Positions 1-9,600 of a stretch of DNA of 64,000 nt are shown here, in pieces. The stretch's first letter is position 1, and each line of letters begins with the position of its first letter. Source of the stretch: Limonium bicolor. Taxonomy: Eukaryota > Streptophyta > Magnoliopsida > Caryophyllales > Plumbaginaceae. The stretch is taken from contig CM041777.1 in NCBI GenBank assembly GCA_023374045.1, positions 85,120,300 to 85,184,299 of the forward strand, read 5' to 3'. The notes below the pieces were generated by a model, which made no database searches, was not told where the DNA came from, and saw only the letters and a program-made list of their open reading frames with translations. The position numbers and the translations under genes are program-made.

Positions 1-3000
1 TTACGTTCCATTCGTAATGACCAAACGGGACCACAAATGCAGTCTTGTATCGATCTGATTCTGAAATCTGAATTTGCCAGAATCCAGACTTCATATCAAA
101 TTTGGAGAAGATCTTGGCCTTGAAAAGGCGGCCTAGAAGATCTCTTTTGTTAGGGATTGGGTATCTAATCCATTGGAGAACCTTGTTTAACGGCTTGTAG
201 TTGATGACGAGTCGTGGAACTCCACGCTCCTTTTCTGCAGCATTCATGACGTAGAATGCACTGCAACTCCATGGTGATTTTGATGGTCGAATCAACCCTT
301 TATCCAAAAGAGTCTGAATCTCTTTCTTGCAGATCTCTAAATGCTCGCTATTCATTTGAATTGGCCGAGCCTTGGTTGGAATATTGCGTTCATCGAAATC
401 CTTTTCATAAGGAAGATGAACTATATGGCGCTTTCTACTCCAAAATGCATTGGGTAGGTCTGCGCAAACATCTTCAAAGGTTTTCTCCATTTGAGAAACA
501 TCCTTTTGAATTCTGGGATCTTGGAGTCGCTCAGCTGTTCGAACATGAGCGAGTTGGTCCTTGGAAAACTGAAGCTGGCTTTCCTTTCTGGAAATGGAAT
601 TGATCTGCTGGTAAAGAGTATTGGATTGAAGAACATTAAGTTCTTTCTGGACTATGGGTTCGGTAAAGAGAAAAGAATACTTTTCTCTATTGATCTTGAC
701 ATGTAATCCCTTATGATCAACAAAAAAGGGATATAACTGAATAATGAAAGGAGAACCAAGGATAATATCTTGGCTAATGTTCTTGATTACTACAAATTGT
801 AATTTAACAAGAAGATTCTTGTTTTGGACAGAAAGTTTGGAGGTTTTTGCAATGATTTTGAGTGGATCGTTCCCTGCACCTACTAATCGTTCTCGTGTAG
901 GAGAACAATATTGGTGAGGAACTATTCCTTCTCGGATACAGTTTCTGTCTGCTCCTGAATCAATAAGAGCAACCATTGTTATCTTGAAGTCGGTACCTTC
1001 GACTATAAGTGTGATGTTGGAATACCATTTTTGAAAGCGAAATCTTTCAATGATATTTATGGTCTGGGTTTCTGGATGATGGACTTGGGATGGTAAGGAA
1101 ATCATACCCAAGTTGGTTGGCAATCCATGCTCTGGAGAAGGATCTTCAAGCGTATCTTTCGATGTAGAAGCTTTTGCTGCTTCTAAGATAGAAATTCGAG
1201 CTTGTACACCTAATCCATCGAATTTGATCTGATGGAGTTCGGCTTTGAGTGCCTGAATCTCTTGCTTGAGGATTTTAATATCCTTTTGTAATTCCTGAGT
1301 TGGAACTTTGCCAAATAGATTACTGCTTGAAGCTATTGGGTATTTGTCAAGGGTTTTGGAGATACTAAATGGTTCGGGTGGTGTTCTTTTGGAATCCTGA
1401 GAGGCCAGCAACTTGGCTAGTTGCTGTAGATATTGCCTTTTCTCATCTGGATTGGAAATCTTGTTTATGAGCTCATACAGAAGTTCTGCTGAATCTATGT
1501 CATTGGTTATGACATTGATAGATCCGGAAGAATCATCTGTAGAATCATAACTGGAACTTGAAGCATCTTGATCTAGCTGGTGAATGTAATTCTCATCTTC
1601 TGGAGAACTGGGATTATCTTGTAGCAAAAGCTTTGAGAGCTTTTCTTGTAGATCTTTGTCATCTGCAAAGATTTCATTGATCTTCTGCTTAACACGACAT
1701 TGATCCGCTTTGTGACCCTTGCGACCACATTTCCAACATGTGATTTGGGTCATATTCTTGGAGGCAAATCTTGTAGGTTTAGGATTTGATCTATACTTTT
1801 GACGATAAGGTTTATAGGGCTTACGGTATTGTGGTTTGGAACGATAAGGTTGTTTGGATCTGGAGGAGAATCGTTTGTGGACTATTTGTTTTTTGGATGG
1901 AGGAGTTATTTTCTCAATTCCAAACATCTTGCAGAAAGAACCCATTTCTCTTCGTGCTTGGGCCTTTTCATTGCCATATTTGGACTGGATTTTGAGATCC
2001 TGACATAGGTTCAGGGCCTCTTTTTTGACAAAGGCAAAAAGTTGACCATAGGCTATTGATTCCCAAGGTATGGTCTCTTGACCAACTTCTTCTTGAAGTT
2101 TGGTGATAATCCGTTGTGCAAACAATGTAGGCAATCCTGAAATGAATCGTTCCTTCCAGAATTTAGCCATACAATCGTCGCGTTGTAGGACTTGTGTAAG
2201 GTACATGTCCTTGTACCACCTATAATCTGATAATGTTGGACATCTAAGATTGGTGAGAAGAATCTTATTTGAATTCAGTTCTTCTCGTGGATTTCCAACA
2301 AAGTGGAGACTTATTGTGATAATCAAGTAATCACATGCGTCATCTTGCATGGAAGACCTGTCTTCTCCATCGAAGACTTCAACTTGATGGTTTAGGATTT
2401 CTTGTTTATTTTCGAGGGTAAGGCCATGATCCCACCATTGCCTTAATTGGCCAGTAAATCCTGAAACAATGGTAACGGCAGCATGTTTTTCTGATACCTT
2501 TCGCATCTTGTAAGCATTCTTTGCCATTCCCATCTCTTGTAGGGTGTTCAGAATTTCGTATTCTGATTTCCCATCTATGTTCCATTCATAGACAGAAGCA
2601 CCGTCATATTGAGCTGAAGCAAACTTTGAGCGTTCTTCATATTGAATATTTGGAGGGGTAGGACGAGGATAATAGTTTTTGGTGGTATGGAAGTAAGAAT
2701 CCACGGGTTTGGTTCTTTTGAAAGAACGTCTTGGATTTCTTGTAGTGATCCTGGAGATTGCATTGGGTTCTGGATCAGTAAATTGATTTTCAATATGAGA
2801 TAGTTGTAAGGATGATGTGGAAGAATCATCATCACTTGATTGGCACTGACAAGTGTCAAGAGTGTGGACACCGTTAGTGTTGGTTGGAGGTGGTGGTGGA
2901 TTATTGGGTGTAGAAGAAGAAGGTAATAATTGTAAGGTTTCTGATATGCGAGAAAGCAAATCAGTCTCTGGATGCACAAAATTGGTAATGGATGGTTGAA

Positions 3001-3694
3001 AATGAGGCCGAGAAATGTCAGAAGGAAATCTGACCTGTTTCTCTGTTGTGTGGAGGCTAATGTAGACGCGATCTAATTGAGAAGCTATTGTGGCTAAGGT
3101 TTGATTAGTCCAATTTTGCTGCTGATGGACCTTTTGGAGATCACTGGCTACTACTGGTGTATTAGTGTTGCTTCCTTTCTTGAGAGGCGTAGCTATAACA
3201 TCTCTGGCTAATTTGATGGTGTTGAATGGAGGATGAATTGAGCTTATTGTCTCATCACTGGTTTCTAATGTCCATTTCTTGTACAGACTTGTTTGGACAT
3301 TAATTGAAGGGATTTCAAAGGGATCTGGTTGAGAAAGTTGAACTGAAGTATATGAAGGCAACCAATCGTAAATTGTCATGTTACATCGTAACCTGTGACA
3401 ATCTTTACGCCAGTATTGCCTCAGATTTTGCTGACAATCTGGAGAAAGATCTGCGAACCATTTGTGGCTCGTATTCTGGTTTGGATTCTCGTTCGGAGAT
3501 ATACTCTTCTCTGAGCTCGAAGTCTGCGTTATGGATAACATTAATATTACCCATAAGATCTTCGGTATTGATTGATTCATTGTCTTCTGGGACGTAAGTT
3601 GGTAAAGGTGCTTGAAAACCAACTGTAATATCTGGTTGTGATGGTGGTTGGCTTCTAGGTATAGAAGGTACTCCTGAAAAAGAAGACCTTGCAT
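1..3694 (-). CDS. Coat protein - protease - reverse transcriptase polyprotein, partial
   Basis: One minus-strand frame has no stop codon from 3694 to the window edge, about 1,230 codons, and continues outside. In order it shows a polar N-terminal region, a presumed coat-protein core (about 2600-1750, by position only), a basic stretch followed by a CCHC zinc finger CWKCGRKGHKADQC (1738-1697), a retroviral-type aspartic protease with active site DSGAD (about 961-947), and the start of a reverse transcriptase with the caulimovirid pattern INYKPLN and a KFDMKSGFWQI block (about 190-70). The YxDD catalytic motif and RNase H would lie beyond the left edge. Possible starts are ATGs at 3694, 3580, 3541 or 3380; the sequence does not decide. 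The first three lie inside the movement-protein ORF in another frame. An unbroken frame of this size is unusual beside the decayed elements around it. Confidence 0.87.
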   Translation of the reverse strand, partial: MQGLLFQEYLLYLEANHHHNQILQLVFKHLYQLTSQKTMNQSIPKILWVILMLSITQTSSSEKSISPNENPNQNTSHKWFADLSPDCQQNLRQYWRKDCHRLRCNMTIYDWLPSYTSVQLSQPDPFEIPSINVQTSLYKKWTLETSDETISSIHPPFNTIKLARDVIATPLKKGSNTNTPVVASDLQKVHQQQNWTNQTLATIASQLDRVYISLHTTEKQVRFPSDISRPHFQPSITNFVHPETDLLSRISETLQLLPSSSTPNNPPPPPTNTNGVHTLDTCQCQSSDDDSSTSSLQLSHIENQFTDPEPNAISRITTRNPRRSFKRTKPVDSYFHTTKNYYPRPTPPNIQYEERSKFASAQYDGASVYEWNIDGKSEYEILNTLQEMGMAKNAYKMRKVSEKHAAVTIVSGFTGQLRQWWDHGLTLENKQEILNHQVEVFDGEDRSSMQDDACDYLIITISLHFVGNPREELNSNKILLTNLRCPTLSDYRWYKDMYLTQVLQRDDCMAKFWKERFISGLPTLFAQRIITKLQEEVGQETIPWESIAYGQLFAFVKKEALNLCQDLKIQSKYGNEKAQARREMGSFCKMFGIEKITPPSKKQIVHKRFSSRSKQPYRSKPQYRKPYKPYRQKYRSNPKPTRFASKNMTQITCWKCGRKGHKADQCRVKQKINEIFADDKDLQEKLSKLLLQDNPSSPEDENYIHQLDQDASSSSYDSTDDSSGSINVITNDIDSAELLYELINKISNPDEKRQYLQQLAKLLASQDSKRTPPEPFSISKTLDKYPIASSSNLFGKVPTQELQKDIKILKQEIQALKAELHQIKFDGLGVQARISILEAAKASTSKDTLEDPSPEHGLPTNLGMISLPSQVHHPETQTINIIERFRFQKWYSNITLIVEGTDFKITMVALIDSGADRNCIREGIVPHQYCSPTRERLVGAGNDPLKIIAKTSKLSVQNKNLLVKLQFVVIKNISQDIILGSPFIIQLYPFFVDHKGLHVKINREKYSFLFTEPIVQKELNVLQSNTLYQQINSISRKESQLQFSKDQLAHVRTAERLQDPRIQKDVSQMEKTFEDVCADLPNAFWSRKRHIVHLPYEKDFDERNIPTKARPIQMNSEHLEICKKEIQTLLDKGLIRPSKSPWSCSAFYVMNAAEKERGVPRLVINYKPLNKVLQWIRYPIPNKRDLLGRLFKAKIFSKFDMKSGFWQIQISESDRYKTAFVVPFGHYEWNV

Positions 3695-4559
3695 CTATGA
3701 AGCTCCTATTGGAAGAAGAACTTGGACGTTCCCTTAAAGAATTGAAACGAAGGAGAATTGTTCCATCGCTTTGTTCGATTATATCATCTACCGTTGTACG
3801 GGAGATGTTTCTTGGAACTTGTGGGATAGCTATTTGAAAGTGATCTGGTATGGTAATTTCATCCCATCGTAAACTGCGAGGGACAAAAACTGTTGGCCTT
3901 TCGGCATCAATTTGTAGAAGGACAGTCTGATCCCGAAGAGGGATTAGAGACCTATTGAGTCTTGGGTTTAGTTGAGAAGACATGAGTCTATAATAGACTC
4001 GAAAGATAATGGCAAAATTTTTGGAAAGTTCTTCAAATTCATCTCCTTGAAGATGAACATCAAGAATTAAAGAATCTTGGATCAGAGGATCTGAGAGATC
4101 CACCGAGAAATTGGGACAGCAATTGAAGAATATTGGGCCATTACAGACGTTAGTCTGAATCATGGCTAGAAGAGAGGATTTATAGCGTTTGAGACGTTTG
4201 TCTCTAAGCGCCATGAATATTGGGGCGTCTATTCCTTGTCTGAATAATGGTTTTACAGCTACCTGAATCATTCCATAGTGGGCATATCTATACCCTTGCT
4301 GCAAATACCTGAAAATTGAAGATCTTGAAAGAAGAGGTATTGTTTGATATTGTTCTTGAATACTTAAAGTTTCCTCATGAGTCTTGACAGACATAGCTGT
4401 CTTGAAATCAAGAGGACCCATTTGGTATATTTGTTGAATATCTTGAGAAGGTATTGACCAGTTTGAATAATCAACTGGTTGAATACTTTCTTGTGATGTT
4501 ACTATGGATTCTCTCCTAGATCTCGATCGATCTAGCCAACTTCGAAGTCTCGAAGCCAT
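3405..4559 (-). CDS. Caulimovirid movement protein
   Basis: Intact 384-codon ORF starting at a clear ATG 180 bases downstream of the primer-binding site. The N-terminus is basic and serine/arginine-rich. The central part (about residues 80-230) matches the 30K-type movement proteins of plant pararetroviruses as I know them, with the pattern YAHYGMIQVAVKPLFRQG followed by an aliphatic beta-rich core. These proteins carry virus through plasmodesmata. The C-terminal third is serine/proline-rich and low in complexity, as is common in the link to the coat region. It overlaps the next frame by up to 290 bases. In several genera this domain is fused to the coat protein; here it ends with its own stop. 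A frameshift that split one original ORF is possible, but both frames are clean through the overlap. Confidence 0.85.
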   Translation of the reverse strand: MASRLRSWLDRSRSRRESIVTSQESIQPVDYSNWSIPSQDIQQIYQMGPLDFKTAMSVKTHEETLSIQEQYQTIPLLSRSSIFRYLQQGYRYAHYGMIQVAVKPLFRQGIDAPIFMALRDKRLKRYKSSLLAMIQTNVCNGPIFFNCCPNFSVDLSDPLIQDSLILDVHLQGDEFEELSKNFAIIFRVYYRLMSSQLNPRLNRSLIPLRDQTVLLQIDAERPTVFVPRSLRWDEITIPDHFQIAIPQVPRNISRTTVDDIIEQSDGTILLRFNSLRERPSSSSNRSFIDARSSFSGVPSIPRSQPPSQPDITVGFQAPLPTYVPEDNESINTEDLMGNINVIHNADFELREEYISERESKPEYEPQMVRRSFSRLSAKSEAILA

Positions 4560-5366
4560 TATTGGTGCATATCAGGTTAGACTATAGAAATTAAGGATAG
4601 GTTAATTAAACGGGAACAACCCAAACGGGACCACGGACTTACGCTTCTTCCGCCGCTGACCAACGTTACCAGGGTCTTACCAACGCTTAATTAATTTTCA
4701 CCCTAATTTTGATAGCTTTCACCCGGTACGAACCGTATTGGCTCTGATACCAGAAGGGAGCAGGATCGGTGAAGATATTGAAGAGAATCGATAATAATAA
4801 TAAATAAAGATAATAAAGAACAGGTATTGAAAAGAATTACGGAATAACTTGAATTAAAGGTGCAGAAATTATATAAATAACTTGAATTAAAGGAACATAA
4901 AGAATAGAATAAAAGATAATGAATCTTGAAACTCACTTAAGAGTTAATCTGAATTGATATATTGATACAACTTAGACTGGAATTTGAGAGAGTAATGAGG
5001 GAGAGAGAGAGAGAGAGGAGAGCAAGAGCGTTTTCACATTCGAAACTGCCTCTGCCCCTCAGTTTAACCTCGGTCTCCTTTTATAGAGAAGGAGCCCTTT
5101 TGTTCGTACATAAAAGAGACTGGGAGCTACAGAATCTGGAATAACTGTGGCCGAAAGGGCCAATAGTAATTTTTGTCGGCTACACGTGCCGAGTAATAAA
5201 ATGCTACAGTAAAAAAGTCACTATTCACTGTAGCTACAGTGCTATTTTTGAAGATATTTTGTAGGTTCTTGAGTCTGCTTATTCGTAGCTGTCGAAATCT
5301 GCAAACCGATCTTGATTTTCTTCGATATGGAGTCCATAATGAATGTTATAGATTATTCTTGCACCC
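4560..5366 (-). promoter_or_regulatory. Pararetrovirus intergenic region: promoter and leader
   Basis: Non-coding region between the 185-codon ORF and the movement protein. On the minus strand a TATA box TATAAAAG lies at 5085-5078. A G-box core CACGTG (5188-5183) lies about 100 bases upstream of it, and short repeats of the type CTACAGTGAATAGTGAC lie further upstream (about 5240-5205). The leader from the likely start (about 5050) to the movement-protein ATG is about 490 bases, contains the primer-binding site, and has a GA-rich tract on the plus strand near 4996-5022. A 35S-like pregenomic RNA promoter is the expected role. Activity is inference. Confidence 0.6.
4738..4752 (-). other. tRNA-iMet primer-binding site of the pararetrovirus
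   Basis: The minus strand reads TGGTATCAGAGCCAA, the classical complement of the 3' end of plant initiator tRNA-Met used by Caulimoviridae to prime minus-strand DNA synthesis. It lies between the promoter and the movement-protein ATG, where the family has it, and conventionally marks position 1 of the circular genome. Confidence 0.85.
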
Positions 5367-5924
5367 CTAGATCAACTTCAATTTTCTTTGGTGCCATTCA
5401 TAGTCTACTTGGCGGGGTGATTGTGTCTCTGGGTCAATAATGGTTATGGGGTAAGATCGAGTACGAAACTCAACCATTTGTTGCATGATTTGTTCTCTAG
5501 TGTTGAATTCTGGTGGTTCCTTTCCGCCGGCGACGAGAAGGCTTTGTTGTAGGTGTTTCAAAGGACACCAAACATGTAACTTTTGATATATGGGGCGGTC
5601 GATTGAGTAGTATAAGTGGTCATATGGTTGGACGCAGAGAAAGGTCTGATTCCTTCTTCCGTCGTATGGTTCATAATGGATAGGTGAGGTTTTTGACTTT
5701 TTTGTGGTGCGATCTCTGCAAACCCATTGAGGTCCTTGTTTGGGGGTCTTTGGAAGAAACTTGAACTCAGTTGGGATGTGTTGAGATGTTGCTTTGGTCA
5801 TATTGTGTTTGAGTATTTTGTGAAGTAAAGTGGTGTTTGGATTTTGTTTTTGGATTTTGGTCTTGAGTTTGGCAAATGCCTTTTGCCATTTTGGAAGTGG
5901 TTGTTGTTGAGTTGATGGAGCCAT
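5367..5924 (-). CDS. Pararetrovirus 3' ORF of unknown function
   Basis: Intact 185-codon ORF from the ATG at 5924, which has a good plant start context (GACCATGG). A non-ATG extension to 5939 is unlikely. The protein is basic, rich in K, Q and P, and has no signal peptide, membrane segment or catalytic motif that I recognise. The middle and end are less biased, with aromatic/His blocks such as QPYDHLYYSIDRP and an acidic-basic C-terminus. It lies between the pol gene of a circular genome and the promoter, the place where some caulimovirids have a transactivator or other accessory ORF. I do not recognise it as a transactivator. Confidence 0.65.
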   Translation of the reverse strand: MAPSTQQQPLPKWQKAFAKLKTKIQKQNPNTTLLHKILKHNMTKATSQHIPTEFKFLPKTPKQGPQWVCRDRTTKKSKTSPIHYEPYDGRRNQTFLCVQPYDHLYYSIDRPIYQKLHVWCPLKHLQQSLLVAGGKEPPEFNTREQIMQQMVEFRTRSYPITIIDPETQSPRQVDYEWHQRKLKLI

Positions 5925-5939
5925 GGTCAATACCTGCAA

Positions 5940-6040
5940 ATAAAATTATGATATTATATTATTTATTTTATTTTTTTTATTTTTTTTTTATTTTTATTTT
6001 ATTTTTTTATTATTATTTTTTTTTTTTTTTTAAATATAAT
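5940..6040. repeat. T-rich low-complexity tract
   Basis: About 90 bases of nearly pure T/A on the plus strand, including a run of about 15 T (6017-6031). It separates the two 3' ORFs of the pararetrovirus. On the coding strand it is A-rich. Confidence 0.8.
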
Positions 6041-6058
6041 CCTCGTAAGGATCTTGAG

Positions 6059-6606
6059 CTAGAGTCCCCCCATTGGATCATAGGAGGTGGATTCTTCGGA
6101 TGATGGATCGTCACGGTCATCAGCCCATACTGGGACATTAGGCTGTTGGTTTATAATATATTGGGAATATTGTAGTTGTAATTCTGGATTTTGGGCTAGA
6201 AACTTTTGAAATAAAGGTGAATCGGGAGTTTGCGCCTGCGGTGCTGGTCCTATGGTTAAAGGTGTTGGGCTTTGTTGTGTACTTGGGCCTGGTAGGGCTA
6301 ATGGTTTTGATGGGCTCAGGAGAGCTTTTTTGGAGTTTGGAAGTCTTTGTAGGTTATTGTTTTTTGGCCTGTGGTGGTGTAGGCTTTGACATTTTCATAG
6401 GAGCAAAGTTTGCTCCAGTATTTAGGCCACCATTTAACCCGAAAATCTCGGACTAAACAGAGTGGATATGGATTTGGGAGATACTGCTGAATGGTATAGG
6501 TCCAGCAGAAAATCCAGGGGATACAGAATACTGCAAAGAATTGCAGCTCTTTGATATATTGTTGCCCTGGTGAATGTTGGAGCCAATAAGCATACGCTGT
6601 GGTTTT
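6059..6606 (-). CDS. Pararetrovirus 3' ORF, 5'-truncated, in two overlapping frames
   Basis: A minus-strand frame is open from the right border (about 6606) to a TGA at 6318-6316, about 96 codons. It is rich in aromatic residues and holds blocks IPWIFCW and FRVKWWPKYW. This tryptophan-rich signature recalls C-terminal regions of other plant pararetrovirus-derived proteins, but I cannot name the family with confidence. A second frame overlaps its end and stays open to a stop at 6061-6059. It encodes a P/Q/S-rich tail, ends near SYDPMGGL, and has no ATG of its own near the overlap. Either the protein was once longer and a frameshift split it, or two ORFs overlap. The 5' part is missing because the integrated copy ends here. 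Confidence 0.5.
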
Positions 6607-6610
6607 TTAG

Positions 6611-6612
<2 letters not shown>

Positions 6613-6650
<38 letters not shown>
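6613..6650. repeat. TA dinucleotide microsatellite
   Basis: About 19 uninterrupted TA units directly flanking the pararetrovirus border. TA/AT repeats are reported integration sites of endogenous plant pararetroviruses. Confidence 0.95.
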
Positions 6651-6651
<1 letters not shown>

Positions 6652-6652
<1 letters not shown>

Positions 6653-9600
6653 AAAACAATTACGTATATATCCATCAGTTGTAAACTATACCGTCATTGT
6701 TTACGTACTGTTCGAGTGCATGTAAAATATACCCCACGGTAAACAGTACAATGTGGTTGTCAGTGAATTTGCGTTCCCATTCGTAGTAATAATCTGTATT
6801 GTGAGTAGTTATGCCACGTGATATTTCGTGCTATGTTACGAGTTCACATGATAAAATTATTATAGAGCCCCCTATTATAATATTATTCTTTCATACTGAA
6901 TATAGTGGCCTCATTAACATCACCCAGACTCTCTCTAAAAATTTTCCAAAACAGCCTGTATTATAATATATATATTGTCGGTAACGACAATACTCTTTCC
7001 CCATGTTTATTTTATGTATGAGATTAATTAACCCATATATTTAGCATTACATTCTATCTGATTAAATAATAACCTAAGGTTTTTCAAACATTATTATATA
7101 CATATAATATGTATATAACTTCCGAATAGTCCAATATCCTTCCGGAAATCCTATTCACCTCATGTGTTTTGTTTATTTACAAAACCACCCCATATTCCAC
7201 CTGCTATATTACTTACCTTATTAATTAATAACATAGGGTATCTTATCATTATATTATACATACAATGTATATTTATATTTACGGGTAACCCCTCAGCTTA
7301 TTCAAGTTTGGTTGTTCACCCACATCCTTTCGTTATTTACACTTTAACCCACCTTAATTTCATAACTTACAATTTAATCCTTAAACTTTATATATACCAT
7401 CTAATTATCTAAAATACCAAACCAACCCCTAAAATCCTCATAATTTGCGAACAGCCCCTATAGGTATCATAAATTTATTTCGCATCTCCTAACTTTCGGT
7501 TATTTGCACATTAACCCCTAAGTTTTGTAAATGTTACATTATAACATTTAAACTATGTATTATACTTTAATTTATTTAATCATCAAAATTAACCCATAAT
7601 TCCTCTAAAATCCCAAAGCAGACCATAAGGCTATTTAAGTTCCACTTATCCCCCAACTTTCAATAATGTCAATTCTTACCCCCCATAGGTTTTATCATTT
7701 ACGGTAAAACACTCTTAAATTCCACCATATTTACATTTTTATCCTTAAACCTTATAAAATTCTTATTAACATTATAAACTATTATAACTCTAACTTTCGG
7801 TCTTTAATACCATTTGGCACCCCTATTATATTTTGATTACACATTGACCACAATAATAATTCTTTTGTTTATCTAGACACTTATAAGTTTATAACTTATT
7901 TAAAACTCATTACAACTATATTCTTAATTCAAACAATACCTAAATTACCAATATTCATCTAAAATATCCCTAAGTGATTTTATTCATTATAATTGTATTT
8001 TGTACAAGATTCATATAATTTATTTAACCCTCTCCAAAACTCAATAATCATTACTTTAAGCTTTTAAATAAGTAAAATAAATATGCCTAAATACATGGCT
8101 TTAAACATAGCAGCCACTAACCATCAATTGACATCAGTATATCCCAAATTCACTTATAACCCACGGTTTGTACAGATTTCTAACAACCCTTTTTAAATTA
8201 ATTTCCTTCACATTTAACTTATAAATATGATTTTATAAGTTATTTATACTTGATACTTAGCTAAACATATCCCCATAATTAGTTACACATTTTTAGGGAT
8301 TTATTATCCCATAAGTCAAGCACTCTCGGTCCCCTTTTGTATATAATTATTTACTTGATAAAGTTTACACTAAACTTAAGTAAGTAAAACTCATATATTA
8401 GATTTCAAAAATCTCTCTCTCCACATTCCCAGGGATTTGGCACTAGTATAAACATAGGCCTAATTAAATACTTAGTTAAATTACCTACCTCCTAAAATAG
8501 ATTTCCCTAAGTTATTCATCATTTTTTTTCCTTCCATCAATGTTTTGTAAAATACACGTTAATAGCCACTAACAGATAATCTCACTATAAAATTTACCCC
8601 TTAAATTTTCTACACATATTTAGGATCTAAAACAACTATATATATATACAATATATATATATATATACACAATTAAATACACATTATCAACTTCAAATAA
8701 CACATGTATACCCTCAATAGTTCCGGTTTCCATTCCACACTCACGCTAGTGACTGGTAAAGTATTAAGAATGGGTATTAGCACTGTTACCTTAGTGTAAT
8801 CACCAAGGGAAAACTTTCACCAGCCAGCACAGCACCACTCTCGGTTTTCTATATACACACTACATACCATATATAATTTCCTTGTACAAAATTCCTTTAA
8901 GTCATTACAATACTCCTTAAGGTTTTAAGGACATTTTTACCTCTTGAACTTGTTATTTAGCCTTGGAGTACTCAATCTCCAGCAGTTTCAGTGGTGATCC
9001 AACCTTGTTTTCGGTTGCCATTAGCCAAGGAAGAAAGGCTTAGTTAGTCACCATAACAACTAGTATATGAAGGAGGTTTTTAGGCAGGTTTTGGATAAGA
9101 GAAGTGGGTATTCACCTCAGTTTGGAAGGGTCTTCCACTAGCACTTTCGGTAGCTAACACAAGAGAGTAGGTAGGTTGTTTTTTTGCAAGAACTGAAGGG
9201 AAAACATGTCTAAACCTCCCATGAAATTCCAGATTTTTACCTCTGCTTACACCTCTTCTTTGGTGAATCTAGGCGCTGGTTTGGCTTGGGGAGAAGGCTG
9301 AGAAATAGCCTCCTAGCTTGAGCAATCAGAGGTAGAAGATGGAGTTAGAATCACTCATTTTCGGATTCAAAACTGCAAGGAAAAGAGGTAGTTTAGAGTG
9401 GTTTTTCTCACCTTCCAACTCTATGGAATCCTCATGATTTTGTCCCTTTCTCAGCTGAGTTCTTGGGGTCTTCAATGGGGGGTCTTTTGGGCTTTGGAAC
9501 GTGAAAAACCGATGAGGAAAAAAGGGTTGTTCTCATGCCCTGGAAATGAAACAAGGAGGTGGAGGAGTGCGCTACTTTACTCAGTTTGGTGCCCCTGTTT

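Larger units (their letters stand above)
1..6606 (-). mobile_element. Endogenous pararetrovirus (Caulimoviridae), partial copy
   Basis: Integrated copy of a plant double-stranded DNA pararetrovirus, read on the minus strand and cut by the left window edge. In minus-strand order it shows two ORFs of unknown function (6606-6059 and 5924-5367), an intergenic region with a TATA box, a tRNA-iMet primer-binding site, a movement-protein ORF (4559-3405), and an overlapping frame with coat, CCHC finger, aspartic protease and reverse transcriptase motifs (3694-1). No LTRs are seen. A movement protein, a pararetrovirus-type pol and a single tRNA-Met site together separate this from Copia or Gypsy elements. 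The right border lies at about 6606 against a TA repeat. The copy starts in the middle of a 3' ORF and runs through the promoter into the 5' ORFs, as expected for a circular genome opened at integration. Genus is not assigned. Confidence 0.88.

Noticed and set aside
256..706. Plus-strand open frames of 115 and 71 codons.
   Set aside because: They lie antisense to the pararetrovirus reverse transcriptase frame and have no recognisable domain.
2575..2979. Minus-strand 134-codon frame.
   Set aside because: It overlaps the coat/pol frame in another frame and has the composition of a shadow.
4738..4752. Possible tRNA gene at the TGGTATCAGAGCC sequences.
   Set aside because: Only the primer-complement is present, without a tRNA body. 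The same holds at 35404, 34996 and 56169.
5876..6103. Plus-strand 75-codon frame with many F/Y/I residues.
   Set aside because: It is a product of the T-rich tract, not a membrane protein gene.
7164..7412. Plus-strand 82-codon hydrophobic frame.
   Set aside because: AT-rich composition inside the long LTR; no domain and no start context.
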